Shown in pieces: positions 14,497 through 27,400 of a DNA stretch of 64,000 bases. The position numbers were made by a program, and so were the translations under genes. The stretch is from the NCBI GenBank assembly GCA_024305405.1, contig JAKNDB010000088.1, forward strand, positions 3,552,001-3,616,000, given 5' to 3'. The stretch comes from Dirofilaria immitis (taxonomy: Eukaryota; Nematoda; Chromadorea; Rhabditida; Onchocercidae). The notes under the pieces were generated by a model. It did no database searches, was not told the DNA's origin, and saw only the letters and a program-made list of their open reading frames with translations. Positions within the stretch are counted from its first letter, which is position 1, and the number at the start of each line of letters is the position of its first letter.

Positions 14497-17400
14497 TCGA
14501 CGCTTCGAAATGAAATGCAAAATGAAAGGGAAAATATATTCGCAATTCGGTCACCTACTTCCCCAGATTTTCACTTTTATCATCCCCATCCATACACCAC
14601 AAATACGTATACATACATTTACATACACATTCATATGTATGTAAATCGACAAATACAGACCGATCGTTCTTTTTCAACACTAATAAAACCCTACTGCTGT
14701 AAGTTGTTGCTGATGATGCTCACTTTCAATTTCGTTTATCGGGTAGCAACAACTTAAGGTGACAGACGTCTCTTCTACATTTAGCCTTTTTCGAACGGTC
14801 AATTAATCATTTTTAGTGCAGTAGACATGAATTGGCCTCAATTTCAAATATGATTGCTATTGAATCAGAAATTTTTCGAATGGTACCTCCAGATTTACAG
14901 AAATAATTTTTCGGATATCAAATAGGTCAAATGATTAACATCCTTTCATTTTCAAGAGATTTTTAATACCAAAATTAATTTTGGAAAATAAAACATAAGA
15001 CTATCGGAAACTTTTATTGTCGAAAATGGAAGAACAAATTTTGAAAAAATTATTATACCAATTTTCGAATGAAAAATCCACAGAAATAAGTGCAAAAATT
15101 ACGTCATGCTGATAAACCATGCTAAGAAATAACTGTACCAGATCATCCCAATTAATTTATTAGGGTAGTAATATTTTTATTTCAAGTAATTCAATATGGC
15201 ATCTTATAGGTTAACTTTAAAATATTATGAAAACGAAGCGGATTAGAGAAAGGAGATATTTTGCTAGCAAAAAATTTTTTATTATAACTGCTGCCCTAAA
15301 TATTCTGAAATAATTAGCTCTTATATTTTTGACCTAGAAAGTTCATCATATATATTATCTGTTTTCAATTAAATCATATAATTTATATTTTGTCAAATAC
15401 TGCTTTAAACCTAAATACCAATGCATCAATGTAAAATAAATATTCAAAGAATTAAATCCATTTCAAGTTATGTAATTTAGAAGTTACTGATAATAAAATT
15501 AAAATTTACAAGAAATTTTTTACTTCAACTTTTCAGCAGTTTGTTTTTTTATGATTTATGGTTCTTTTTTCACATCTTCTTGCTTATTTTCTTTTGAATT
15601 TTTATTTTGTTTCGCTTATTCATTTTTAACTTATTAAATTAAAAATTCAATTCGTTCAATACAATTTTCGTATTAAAATATATTTCAAAAGTCCAGTTTG
15701 CCGCAATTTATTTCAAATAAATTGAAAATGCTATCTGTTAAAGACAATGAATATCTGGACAATTAATATCGTTATGTATTGAATTAAATATTATTTACTG
15801 GTTTGTTTAAAGTTTAAAGTATAAATAAACATTTTGTAGTAACAATGCGAGCAGCACTTTTTGAAAAAAATTTTGAATCATTTATATTAGAATTCGTATT
15901 AATTTCAATTTGAAAGAGTACAATACTTTCTCAGAAAGTCAAGAAGGCTAATTCTTTCTCGATTTAAGAATTGCTCATCATATCATAAAAAGATTTACTA
16001 AATCAATTGAATATGTCATGGATAAGGATTCAAACTACTGAGAAATGTTCTATTAATCATTCGCTTTTAAATTATGTCAGATAAATTTGCGTCTTTATGC
16101 ACTCATATAAATTGAGACTTAAATTTCAATGAATCAAATTTATCGAAATTTTATGTAATAAATTCCAATGTTTTCAATTTAAAAGTATATATAATCATTT
16201 TCAATAGTATGTTCTTGAAAATTGAACGAGTTAATATTTCTAGTTTGATTCAGTAAAATTGCTATATAATAATGTTAGCCATCTTTGTTATTGATATTTG
16301 AATAATGATATTACTGTTTTAGAGATTTTCATAACCCTGGGGAGACCGGAATGAAGTCACAAGTCCGCATCGAGGTAACCATCATTCAATAAGGTTAAGA
16401 GATGAACAAATTGAGATGAAGAAAGGGAAATGGGCAGTATGAAATTGTATATGCGTGCATATATATTTATATACATGATTAGAGAGAATCACCATCCCTG
16501 ATAATTTTGATTCTGGAAATCAGGTCACTAGGTCATCATCATCTCTTCCTTTCTCTGTCTTTCACTCTCATACAGACAATATCATTTATTTTTGGTTGAA
16601 AAATCCCTATCAAACTGAAAATCCTATCTCTTTTACATTCTTTCATTCTTTCCTTCCAAATATTCCATCACTATAATCCAGCCCTCGTACCTTCTAATAT
16701 CCCATTAAGATCATTATTTACTGGAACTATGCCATGAGAACAACTTTTCTAGCTTTTGCACAATCAGTCGTTACTTCAGAGAACGAGAAGTGTGCACCAC
16801 CACATCGTCATATCTAGTTGTTGTGTACACTAGTGCGCAATATATAACATGCCATCCATCGTATTAGTTAGCCTGATGGCCCAATACTCAACACCTCAGA
16901 TTTTGTACGACAGGATAACTATATACTTTCACATCCATGTGAATCACTACCACATTCCGCTTTTTCTTCTGGATCTAAGGATAATATCTAATATGACGTT
17001 CGGTGCAATACTTCTAATCCTTATATTTAGCCATGCAGAAATATGCGATCAGTATGACCAAACTGACCAAAACTTTTTTTTTAAATCGTACATTCAGCAT
17101 CATCTGCCTTTTGCTGCAAGAACTTTCACAAAACTTTGGAAAATATTTATAACTTTAGAGACGTAAAAAGTAAAACGACAGAGAATGTTACATAACAAAT
17201 GTATTAACTATATTTAAAGTTATTACCTTCGACGAGATCTACAATTTGAGGGCTCTCCATTCCACCAGCTATCATCATTTCTATGACTATCATTTCCCAA
17301 TTAAAATTCAACAATTAACGCTGAAAGACTTAGTGGGTAACCTGACTAAATTTCAAACTTCGAACTCCAATACTCCAATAAAATCCAATAGCAGATATCA

Positions 17401-17683
17401 ACAGATATCGCTAACACAGATATTAAAAAACTCGCTCGCAATTCTTTTTTGGGAACATCTACAGTCAATTTTCCTTTATTAGCAGGAATTTTTGCAAATT
17501 TCTCTTTCCAGAATGCTCGAAAACATCTTTATAATCACTTTTGATGCTATCGATAACAAGGACATTTTTCAGTAATGCTCTTTGTGAAATGTTACTATCA
17601 ATTTACGAGATTTCTTTACTTGATTCTTTAGACTGACAATAAATGAATGAATTAAAGAAAATGACCGAACGATTGTGCCGGTA
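14497..17683. other. Intergenic region between bZIP and NOP53
   Basis: About 3.2 kb separating two minus-strand genes, too far apart for a nematode operon. It includes short TACATA-type simple sequence at about 14600-14650 and pyrimidine-rich stretches near 16550-16680. Open frames on the plus strand at 16849-17166 and 17246-17482 have no recognisable homology. A minus-strand stretch at about 17240-17640 looks partly coding but is broken in frame (see findings). Confidence 0.6.
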
Positions 17684-20600
17684 TCATATCAAATGTGTAC
17701 CAAGTTTCACTTCTTGATGTTTCCTATCTTCTCTTTCTTTAATTCGTAACCTGTTTTTCAATTTTCTTCTTCTTCGCTTTTCTCCTGGTATCGACAGCAT
17801 ATTCCTTTTCTGCAAACTCTTCAGGCGTTCCGTTAAAATATTGCCCTGTAACATTTGACTCTGTCATTAGTCGAAGAAATAGAAAGATGACTGAAAAAAG
17901 AAAAAAATTCCTACAAAAATTATAGTACACTAACAGCCAAACACCATAATATGAAGTACTTGTGAGGATCGTTAGCTTAATTCAAGAAAAATATCCAAAA
18001 TTTGATTCATTTTGTATCTGAATATAATTTAATGATCGATGAAAAGACAAATTTTAAACCTGTTCTTGGCAGTTACAGATTAGTGATTTCAACAAGGAAG
18101 ATAAAACAAAAACTGTGCAGAAAATAAGAATAGTATTTTTATAATAATTGGATGGAACGAACCTGCGGTTTTAGTTCTCGCAAAGAGCATGGTAATTCCT
18201 CAGTTAATAGAACAGATTTTTCGCATGGTTCAAACTTCCCGCGACCCAAACGTTGTGTACCAGCAAATTTCTTCATCAGCTAAAAAATACTGAGGAGAAT
18301 AATAAGACAATTCATATCAATCGATTAGTCGAATGATTCAGCATTTCCCTTGCTCCATCAAGCACTTTTGGAAATGATTTTGACGTTAAATAAAAAAAGT
18401 CATTAATAAACTATAACTAACTTTGTGCTTTTTTCGTCTTTCAGCAAGTTCCTCCTGTTTTTGTATTTCTTCACTGATTTCTTTATTCAGTTTCCGAGTT
18501 CTATAATAATTTATAAATAAAACTCGATTTCGAAAAATGAAAATTTGCCTTCAAATCAATTATACCCAGATTTCCGAAATACTCACGAGTAAATAAGATG
18601 CATTTGTTCTTTCTGGAATGTAGATATATTTTCAATTTCTTTTCGCTTCCGTTCCACATGTTCCAAACATCGATTCTTTTTGTTTTTTGTTTAATTGTTG
18701 GCCTTTTTTCTTAAAATGCATTTACAGACCTCCAAAAATTTTGTACAGAGTACGATAAAAAGTGATATAAAAAGTAGAATTCATGTTTAAATTCAAGGAA
18801 ACCTTTTACTCACCTCTACTATCATTCTGTCCTATTTCACTCTTATCTTCCAGAATTTTGCTGTCTTCATCATCGCTCTCATTAAGACCTGCTGTTAATT
18901 CTAATTCTATTTCTTTCTGAAATATTTTTCAATAAACGATGAAAATAAAAACCACAATTACTACTGGTGAAAATTCGATAAATAAAGAATAATATAAACC
19001 TGAGTGGCGTAATTTGCTTCAAGCAATGCAAATCGATGCTTTAATCTTTCATTTTCCTTTATTTTTTCTCTTCTTCTTCGGCTGCCTCAGTAATATACTT
19101 CTAGAATACAATATTTCAACATTTGTAGTAATCAGCTTGACATATTCGAATAATCTAACAAATCGTCTCTGTTATGCGGTCCCACAGGGCTATAGACGTA
19201 GCAATTAAAAGTTAAGATTGTTCCATTAATATATTACAGACCTATCTTTAAGAAGCGCGATTATTCATACAGCAGAAAACAGAAGTATGATGCAATAAAG
19301 ACAGGATAAATGAAGAGGAAGGCTAAAAGAATGGAAACGAAATCTGCTAAAGGATTCCATAAAGTATATCGAAATGCACAAAAGTGGCTTGGCAATCGAT
19401 TTTTCAATTTAGGCAAAATTCATTCGCGATCGTGAAAAGCATACATTATCACTCAGTAAGCTTTGTTAAAAGATTTTTTCTTTTCCTTAGGGAAGCATAT
19501 CAAAATGCATAGCGCCTGCGTTTCAAATTCTTGGTAGAAATTCAAATTTATGTACCAGATATTTGGATACAGGCGGATTATATGAGGCACCCACTGGAGC
19601 AATTTCCACATGCTGTAATATACTAGTTACATGTTTCAAAGTTTTTGGTCTGCATGGCAACTTCTTTTGGTAGCTAAAAGATAGTGTTCCTCTACTGTCG
19701 AACCTTTCTTTTGTGAATGTTGGTCTCCTATATCTAAAAAACGAAACATAAATATTAAAAGTTAAATGAAATCAAAATTATTAAGCGATAAATAATTTCA
19801 AGAATTTAAAGCTGAAAACAACAGTTAAACAATCTAAACCGCTAGAATTTTATTAGGTTCTCCATGTACTGGAGAAGAAAGCTCAAAATATATATAATGC
19901 TGAAATTTCCATAAATTCCATCAATCATCATTTTTCTGCAGGATAACGATATGACATATGCTTTTAAAGATATTTTCTCTGCCAAAAGTTTATTATTTCG
20001 TTATGGATATAGAAAATTCCTTAATAAATGTAGAATATGAGAATCATATTTAGCAATGCTCCGAACTATATTCTTTATCACAAAAGCCAGTTAACTTCCT
20101 TAAAATGAAAAAAAATCATACCCCAAAGATCATAAGGTTTTCGATCCCGGTTTGCCGTACTTACTGAAAAACTAGCTTTGGCTATGACTTGCTTTCTCGA
20201 TATTCCCGTATTTTTCAGCTTCTGCTTAGATATATTCTTCTCTTCGTCCATAGGTCTAAAATTAAATCTCTAAAAAATTGGACAAAAAAAATTTATTTTT
20301 AGATGATACAGTAAGGATTAAACCTAATTACCTAATACTTTCGCTTGGATACGATTTTGTTAGAATCTCGTTTAAAAGTAACAATGGTTTGTTGTTTTCA
20401 AGAATTAAACTTTACCTATCCCTAGATTGAACTATATTAAAGTTATCAGTAAAGATTGTATGTGAGATTCAAACTAACTCTATTTTTTTAAATCTTTTCA
20501 TCAAAGCTGCCATTTGCCGTCTCGTTAATTTAATGTTATTGTGATTAGGTTTTCCGTCGACAGTAAACAGACTGCCATCATTTTGTTTCCACGAAGAAAC

Positions 20601-20908
20601 ATCTGAAATAAAGTAAGATTCAATGCAATAAAATTAAAAGTAGCTGTAAAGCTAATCTATTGTAGAACTAATCAATGAAGCAGGCCAAATTATAGAAACG
20701 TTTTTTTTTTTTGAATTTTTCTAAATTACGAACGTTATTCAAAATTAGCGGATATTTCCAACATACTTTCATTGTCACCAATCGTGAATTTAGAAAGAAA
20801 ATCCTCCGCATCTTGGATTTCTACACCTTTTCTCCAATATCGTTTTTTGTTCCGTGAAATTCGACATCTTTGCACTTTATCAGATAAATTCGCATCAGCC
20901 TTAATCAT
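17684..20908 (-). CDS. NOP53: NOP53 (GLTSCR2/PICT1) ribosome biogenesis factor
   Basis: Ten exons: 20908-20767, 20602-20479, 20255-20122, 19733-19556, 19100-19000, 18916-18814, 18709-18587, 18500-18422, 18279-18163, 17845-17684; about 421 residues, near the family length. Recognisable blocks in order are SRNKKRYWRKGVEIQDAEDF at the N-terminus, DGSLFTVD, PYDLW, VEIAPVGASYNP, a Lys/Glu-rich helical middle, RLGRGKFEP, then LPCSLRELKPQGNILTERLK and a basic tail. NOP53 is a nucleolar protein of pre-60S particles that recruits the exosome helicase Mtr4 for ITS2 processing (family knowledge). Three exons need one extra A in the coding strand, at runs 19665-19668, 19062-19067 and 18683-18688. Each repair joins two conserved halves and restores splice phase. 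The acceptor at 18710 ends AAG rather than CAG. Confidence 0.93.
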
Positions 20909-21901
20909 TGTCTCTTCTTTATGGTCTTTACCTTCAATAGTATAAACAAATTAGTCAAACAAAAATTTGAGCATTTCTGATTCTAAGTCAAATCCTAATC
21001 AGAGATGATAATATCAATATATGTACTTCCGTTTAACATTTATTTTTGTCTAATTCAACTATCACATGTTCACATTAAATACGAAATAACGCAGTCACAG
21101 TTATTCAAAGATTGTAGCCGAAGCAAATCTCACATATATCGTCATGAAATTTTAAATAAAGAAATTAACTTCACTATAGACAGCAAGCGTAACTCCGGGT
21201 TTCTACTCGCGCTAACAATTATCTTATCAATTGAAAGTGAAACAAAAACGAAATAACATCCCGCCACTTCAGATAACCACCATTCCAGACAAACTAAACG
21301 ATCAAAGCAAAACAACAACTACCCCACCCTCGCTCGGAAATTTAACCATGACAAGTCAATATTTAACGGACCCCGATGTGTAAAATAAAGATTCTGGTTG
21401 CTACTATATGATTTAGAAATATCAGGGAGGAGGAGTACCGGTAGGTATCTTTCATGTGTTTAGCGATTTTTGCTGAGGGTGCTTGTATAGGATTATGTTT
21501 ATTGCATATACCGAAATATTTTCTTTATCTATACGATTATTTTAATCATTGCCAATTTTACTGTACATTATTGCCTTAATCCTGAAATGTTTAAAAATGC
21601 CTTTTGAGACAAGAAATACAATCAGAAGCTTTTCTCTTCTACACTTATACTGCATAGTCGACATTGCTGATGATTATGTTTCGAATACATTTTATTTATA
21701 TTGGTGAGGTGAGAAATAAACTGTTGAATATTATATATATGTATATATGACAATTTGCTGTAAGATTAATGCAGATTTTGCGCAAAGTCTCTCTATCAAC
21801 TCGTGCCATCAAATTGCTTGAGGCTATTTTGTCGGAAATTCTGGGACAAGTCGTACGCTTCTTGAAATTATCTCTGGCTAGCAACTCTCTTCCTCGAGCA
21901 A

Positions 21902-22275
21902 ATTAAAATTTCATGGTCACCTCTCCCCAGACAGATCAATCTCAAGTTCATGAGACTTGGATATAGTAGAAGTTTGAGTAAGATGTACGTTTTGCGGTAT
22001 AACAACATAATTTAACCAATGCAAGAATCGCAGAAGATGAATGATTCATAAAAATGAAATGAAAGAATAAAGATTCTAGAAAATTGCACTTTGAATATCA
22101 CGATAAACTATTCTCATAATGGACGGAATCATTCTCTTCTGCGATTCTCTCATTGGTTAAATTATGTTGTTATACCGTAAAGCTTATGTCCTACTCAAAC
22201 TTCTATTATATTCAAGTTTCATGAACTTAATGAGATTGATCTGTCTGGGAGAAAAGTGACCCATGAGATTCTAAT
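21902..22275. repeat. Large imperfect inverted repeat (fold-back element)
   Basis: The left arm, about 21902-22047, is matched by the reverse complement of the right arm, about 22126-22275, with scattered mismatches and small indels; the spacer is about 78 bases. Exactly shared cores include CCAGACAGATCAATCTCA, AGAAGTTTGAGTA and GGTATAACAACATAATTTAA. No open frame spans it. It could be a MITE-like non-autonomous DNA element or a source of hairpin RNA. I could not confirm a target-site duplication. Confidence 0.8.
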
Positions 22276-22391
22276 GACCGAGAATCATCGTCCAAATTTA
22301 TCTATTCCCTATAGCAATAATGTGTATATTTGGGGATGGCTTGTATACGATCTGCCATCTATCTCACTACCGACGCTAGAGGGCATCTATC

Positions 22392-22660
22392 GATTCCATG
22401 TGTATGTGTTTGTGCTTGCAGTATATATATATGTGTGTGTGTGTATTGTATGTGTATGTGTGTGTGTATATGCGTTGTGTGTATATATTTCATCGTCACA
22501 TTAATGGTTTTTGATAGCTCCTGTTTTCTTTTCCATGCGTATTACGTATGCATGCGTGTGTGTGTGTGTATGTGTGTGTATATGTGTGTGTGTGTATGTG
22601 TGTATGTGTGTTGTGTGTATATGTATATGTGCATATATGTGTGTATCTGTGTTTGGCGCA
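22392..22660. repeat. TG/CA and TATG microsatellite
   Basis: Two blocks of near-pure TG dinucleotides mixed with TATG units, about 22392-22490 and 22546-22660, separated by about 55 bases of ordinary sequence. They begin about 120 bases after the inverted repeat. Long frames read through on both strands only because of the repeat. Confidence 0.9.
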
Positions 22661-24374
22661 GTGTACATTTAGTTTAATACTATAATGAGGGATTGGTGAC
22701 CAACGTGTATGGATGGCAAGTGATTGGCTTTTCATTGAAATAAGCGATGCTTACGGTGTTTCACACGTCTCAAGCCACTTATCCAATATAATTCGCCAGG
22801 GGTTTGGCAGATCTACGAATTCTGTCGCTATCAAAAAGCTGACACGGTGAGTGTCATCTGCCTGAATGAGACGAACCACATTCATCGCCGTTCTATTTAA
22901 TCATTACATGTTTGGCGGTATAGTTGTCCAGGGAAATTTCATTCTATTCTTTTTTTTTCTTCTAAACTCATGTGGATGGAAATCTTCCATATATCGTACG
23001 GTTCATTCACTTCGTCTGACCCATCATCCATTCATCCACACGGTTGAATTTTTTCAGAATTTGGAAAATTCTACAGTGCAGTTGTCATGTCTTCCTAGTA
23101 GATCATGTCATTGATTATTTATAGACTTTATATTCGACTCTCATTGGTTTACTCCAGAACCTTTCCTCACCTATTGATTGATAATTTGCCTTTTTTATGC
23201 AATGTTCGAATGCAAATTATAAGTTAGATCGGTGCAGTTGGGCGAGGATTTTTAAATATACTGCCCAATAGTTGATAACTAGTCTAGACTGAGGTATTCA
23301 TTTTTACAGTTCACTAAGCAGAAAAAATCAAGGCATTTATATTAGCATCGAGAATAATATTCTTTTTATGACGAGAATAAAAGGAATTAAATATTATTTC
23401 ATTGATAAATTCAATGTTTAAAGAAGTTTCTAGAAAACCTTTGTTTTAATAAATATTTATGAATAATATTTTGTGGTATTCCATATGTTGATGTTATTTT
23501 GACGAGAAAAATGAATGCCTTATCTTGGAAGTGATCTCAATCCTGTGCTCTGAAAATGGTGCCATCGATAGTTAAGGCATACAACCATCCAATGACAATC
23601 GATAAGAACCCGTTATCAGAAAACTACTAATAAATCTTCTCAGAATGTGTAAGGAACACTCACAGTATGTTTCTTATCATTATCATTGGTTGGTTCATAA
23701 ACTAAGAAACTTATGTCATTTCGTCCACTTTGTTTTTTTATTTTCACCTCTTCTCTCCTCTCTATTCTAACTCTTCTACCCTCAAAAATTCGAAAATCTG
23801 AAAAGGGGAGAGATTATTGAAAGAAATCTATTGAGTTAGTTCAACTCTTAAAGTTATCATTACAAAAAAGGAGGTTGTTAATTGATGTGTGTGCCGACCA
23901 CTCAGCTTCTGTTTTTGCCTTTTCGTATTCGACAAAAATTTTCGATATTTTTTTGTTGGGATTACGCTGTTGCATAGGTTTAAATTGGATCAACATGACA
24001 TGAAACATTTCCATTAAAATATCGAGTCATCCACCTTATCATTTTGTAGTGTTATTATTAGGAGACATTTCGAAAATAGTATCAGTAGTAACTGTCCTTC
24101 AAGTGATTTTTTTTTTTGCTTTTTTGTAAATAATTGAAAAGACTGGATTTTAATAGATTCGAAGCTATTTCTCGTCGAAAGGACAAAATGTGATTAAACA
24201 ATAATATTTTAAAATTATAGATTCCATTACATATCAGAAGTCTGAACTTGACATTTCAGGTAATTGAAAGAGCAATAGTTGAATACTCAAGATCGGATCT
24301 TTTGATGTAATAAAATTTATAGTTTTAAAGTACATATAATTTTTAGTTGTTCAATAACGCTTTTTCTTCCTTTA

Positions 24375-24385
24375 CACATTACAGA
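24375..24385 (+). promoter_or_regulatory. Probable trans-splice acceptor upstream of dre-1
   Basis: CACATTACAG followed by an exon starting at 24385, 24 bases before the start codon at 24409. It is preceded by a TTTTTCTTCCTTT tract. No upstream coding exon was found, so a spliced-leader site is likely but not proven. Confidence 0.5.
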
Positions 24386-24408
24386 ATTAAGGTAGTTACT
24401 TATGGTAT

Positions 24409-27400
24409 ATGGCGGATGGAGAAGACGACTCAAGTCCGAATCTGTCGTTCAGCCTTGCTCGACAAACTTTAATTCGCGGAAAAAGCGAAAGATCACTTTG
24501 CATAGCATGGGTATAATTTTATGAATTTTCAAAAATACAGCGGCATTGGCTACTATTAGATCATCAGTGGTGTTGGATACCATTAGCTGGAATTTTCTCT
24601 AATATGTCATGTGGTTGGAAAAAAAGTTTCACGGTTGATTGTTAGGTCGTTAAAGTTATTACAGGTTTTGATCTCATCACGTAATCAATGCATTTGAATT
24701 TTCACAGATTATAGTGTTACGACGTCGTAATAGTGGACAAGCAGATCCTGCAGAACCGCCGACAGTGCAAACGTCAACGCCAGTGAGTAGTTCGGTTTCG
24801 TACCTCCAATCAGTACCTGTACAAACGGATATCACTGATATGGCTGCTAGAAGAAGGTAATTTGGAATCAGACAACATGAGCTAGGAATACACTACGTTG
24901 ATGGAATGATTCCTTTTGCAATTCTACAAAAAAAAAAAAAACCAAAAGCTGATTGTCCAAAAAAATACGAAAATATTTTTTTGCTAAAGTAAAGCTGATC
25001 TGGAAGAATCCTTGAAATCAGTGAACTCTAGAAAGCTATACGGCTTTAATAGTTGATATGAATTGCCATATTGGTTGCATTTTGTTCCGTGGTACATCAC
25101 TGTATGTTTACGATGCTGAAAGTAGCTTTACATTTACCGCTCATGTTCCTGAATTTTTGATCATAAGTCATATCAGATTTCAGTATTTCTTGAATAATTA
25201 GAAGCTGCCAAAGTTACCGTCAATAAATTGTCCTACTTGATGAAGTCAAAACTCTATATTGTATAGGTATGAATTACGTCGCCGCCGATCTCTTCAGCAA
25301 AGGGAAGGAGATAGCTGCATTACGAGTAGCATGGCAGCAACATCCGATGAGGTAATAAACTTTATTTGCATTGAAAATAAACATGATATGCATTTAAACA
25401 GGACTGCAATAGGAGCAAAAACATTCTGGATTTACTGTTGTTTTTCGCATGGATACTGTGGATATCGAATGAGCTTCCGACAAGCATAAACTACAACTTG
25501 TAAAAGGCAGAAAAAACAGACGATTTAGTAGCGCAAGCTAATTGATACTATCGATAATACTCTAGATAAGTCTTATAAAATTAGATTATTGGTTCACTAG
25601 ATTAATCCAGAAATCCTTTCTTCTTGAGGAAAAAAATTTTTTGACTATATGTCAACGTAAGTTATTCCAGTGGTCTGTTGATCTTATAACAATGGTTTTT
25701 AAAAGGAAAAAGGAACTGAAAAAAGAGGATACTATTCCAGAAACGCCTTGCCTTTGTCTTTTTTATGTGAATACTTGGTAGTAATCTTTATAGATTAGTG
25801 TTGTGAAAGTTTTATATTTTCTACCAAAAATTCAAAACACGTCTGTTTTATCTCATTGATCGGATAATTATAAGCTACTATTTCGGTCCTTTTTTCCTAG
25901 GAAACATACTCGTTTAACGAATGCTGGAAATAGAATTAAAAGGGATGTGTTAATGAGTTTTTTAAGAACGAAACTTTAAGTATAAAAATCTCAGTTTTAT
26001 ATGAAACTGATATCGGTTTGGATTTTTTCACGTGAGATTGTTATATGCATTCTTCAGCTGGCCTACGGAGAACATGTCTGATATTACTCAGCTTTGTCAT
26101 TTCATCAGAGTAATACGACTAATTTGGAAATAATACTTATTATGGGCTTCATGTTGAAAGCGCTGTGACAAAAACTATAATTTTATTTAAACTTGGACGA
26201 TATCTGCTAGATTTAAGCGAAAATGCCAGTTTTTAGTCGAACAAAATAATTGATTCTAACCCTTTTGTTGAAGCGTAATTTGTGAAATAGTTAAATCAAA
26301 AGTTCCCTATACATGAAGTTGAGTTTACTGGTCTTCGCTGTTTAGATATGTGAAATTCAATTGTTAAATTAGTTTTTTGTTCTTTGAATAGATTTGGAAA
26401 TTTTCTGTATTTAGTACTACTTGTGATATACTATTATCATTTTCCAAAAGACGTAGTCGTTATCTCGTTTAGAGCATTTCATCCTCCACAAGTTTTTAAG
26501 AATCCTGATTTTATTTGCTTTTTAGATGGATTTTCAAAAATGAAGCTTAATTTTCTACCTTAGACCTATGAATTTTATCTTTAGCTGTTAAGGAATGGAA
26601 ACGAAAACTTTCTGAATTTTTTCCCAACTTTTCTCTAAAAATAAACAATATCTTCTTCATATTTATTCATTTTGCTTAAAAGCACGACCTAGTATTGGGT
26701 TTTACACCAAATTCATGAATAGATTCGAATCACTTGAAGAGCACTTTTCTGTATCGTATTTGATGAAGGAATTAACGTAGTTTGATCTACTAGCAACAAA
26801 GCGAACAACAGTAAAAAACTGATCCTAAAAGATGAACTTATTTTTAATCATTTTTCATCATTAAAAATGCGCTTTATATATCTTTTGCAAAATTAAAGGT
26901 AATGATAAGTTGATTGCATTCTATTTTCATGTGTTACGAAGCACTATGAAATTCTTTTTATGACTAAAACGAGAGATACGGCATTTAGTAGAGAAATCAT
27001 CATTTGAAGAAACAGTGTCGGACGTACAGTTCTTTTGTTCATTTTGTTGTATGTTGCTCCATTTACCCACTGTTCCAATATTGGAAATAGATTTGTATGG
27101 CTGATTATTTTTACCTGAACAGAACTTCTGTTCTTTACAAACCGAAATCTTCGATTAATGAGATATTTTATAAACAACTTTAAATAATTTAACATTAACT
27201 AGAGAATATGATCATTTAGTTATTGAATTTCTGGTGTTTTGATTGATAATTGCAAGAAATTATTTAGTCAGTCAATTTTTTCTAAATATTTGGACGAAAA
27301 TGAATACTAATCTCTTAAACCGAAACTTTTCTTCTTTAGATCTGTTTTTCCAATATTTAAAAAAATAAAAACAAACGAAATAATATGAAAAAAGAAAAAC

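Larger units (their letters stand above)
20909..24408. other. Divergent intergenic region (NOP53 / dre-1 promoters)
   Basis: Head-to-head spacer of 3.5 kb between NOP53 (-) and dre-1 (+), so both promoters should be here. It contains the large inverted repeat and the TG/CA simple repeats listed separately. I found no open frame with convincing coding character; the frames across the simple repeats are artefacts of the repeat. Confidence 0.65.

Noticed and set aside
16849..17482. Two plus-strand open frames (105 and 78 residues), one with a signal-peptide-like segment MTFGAILLILIF
   Set aside because: No recognisable domain, no phase-compatible exons and a His/Ile/Tyr-rich composition typical of chance frames in this DNA.
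17739..17930. Open minus-strand frame starting MYYNFCRNFFLF, 63 residues
   Set aside because: It overlaps the last NOP53 exon in another frame. The phase-correct reading from the acceptor at 17846 gives GNILTERLKSLQKRN, which matches NOP53.
22256..22735. Long frames on both strands over the TG/CA repeats
   Set aside because: They exist only because dinucleotide repeats lack stop codons; the residue pattern is alternating Cys/Val or Thr/His.
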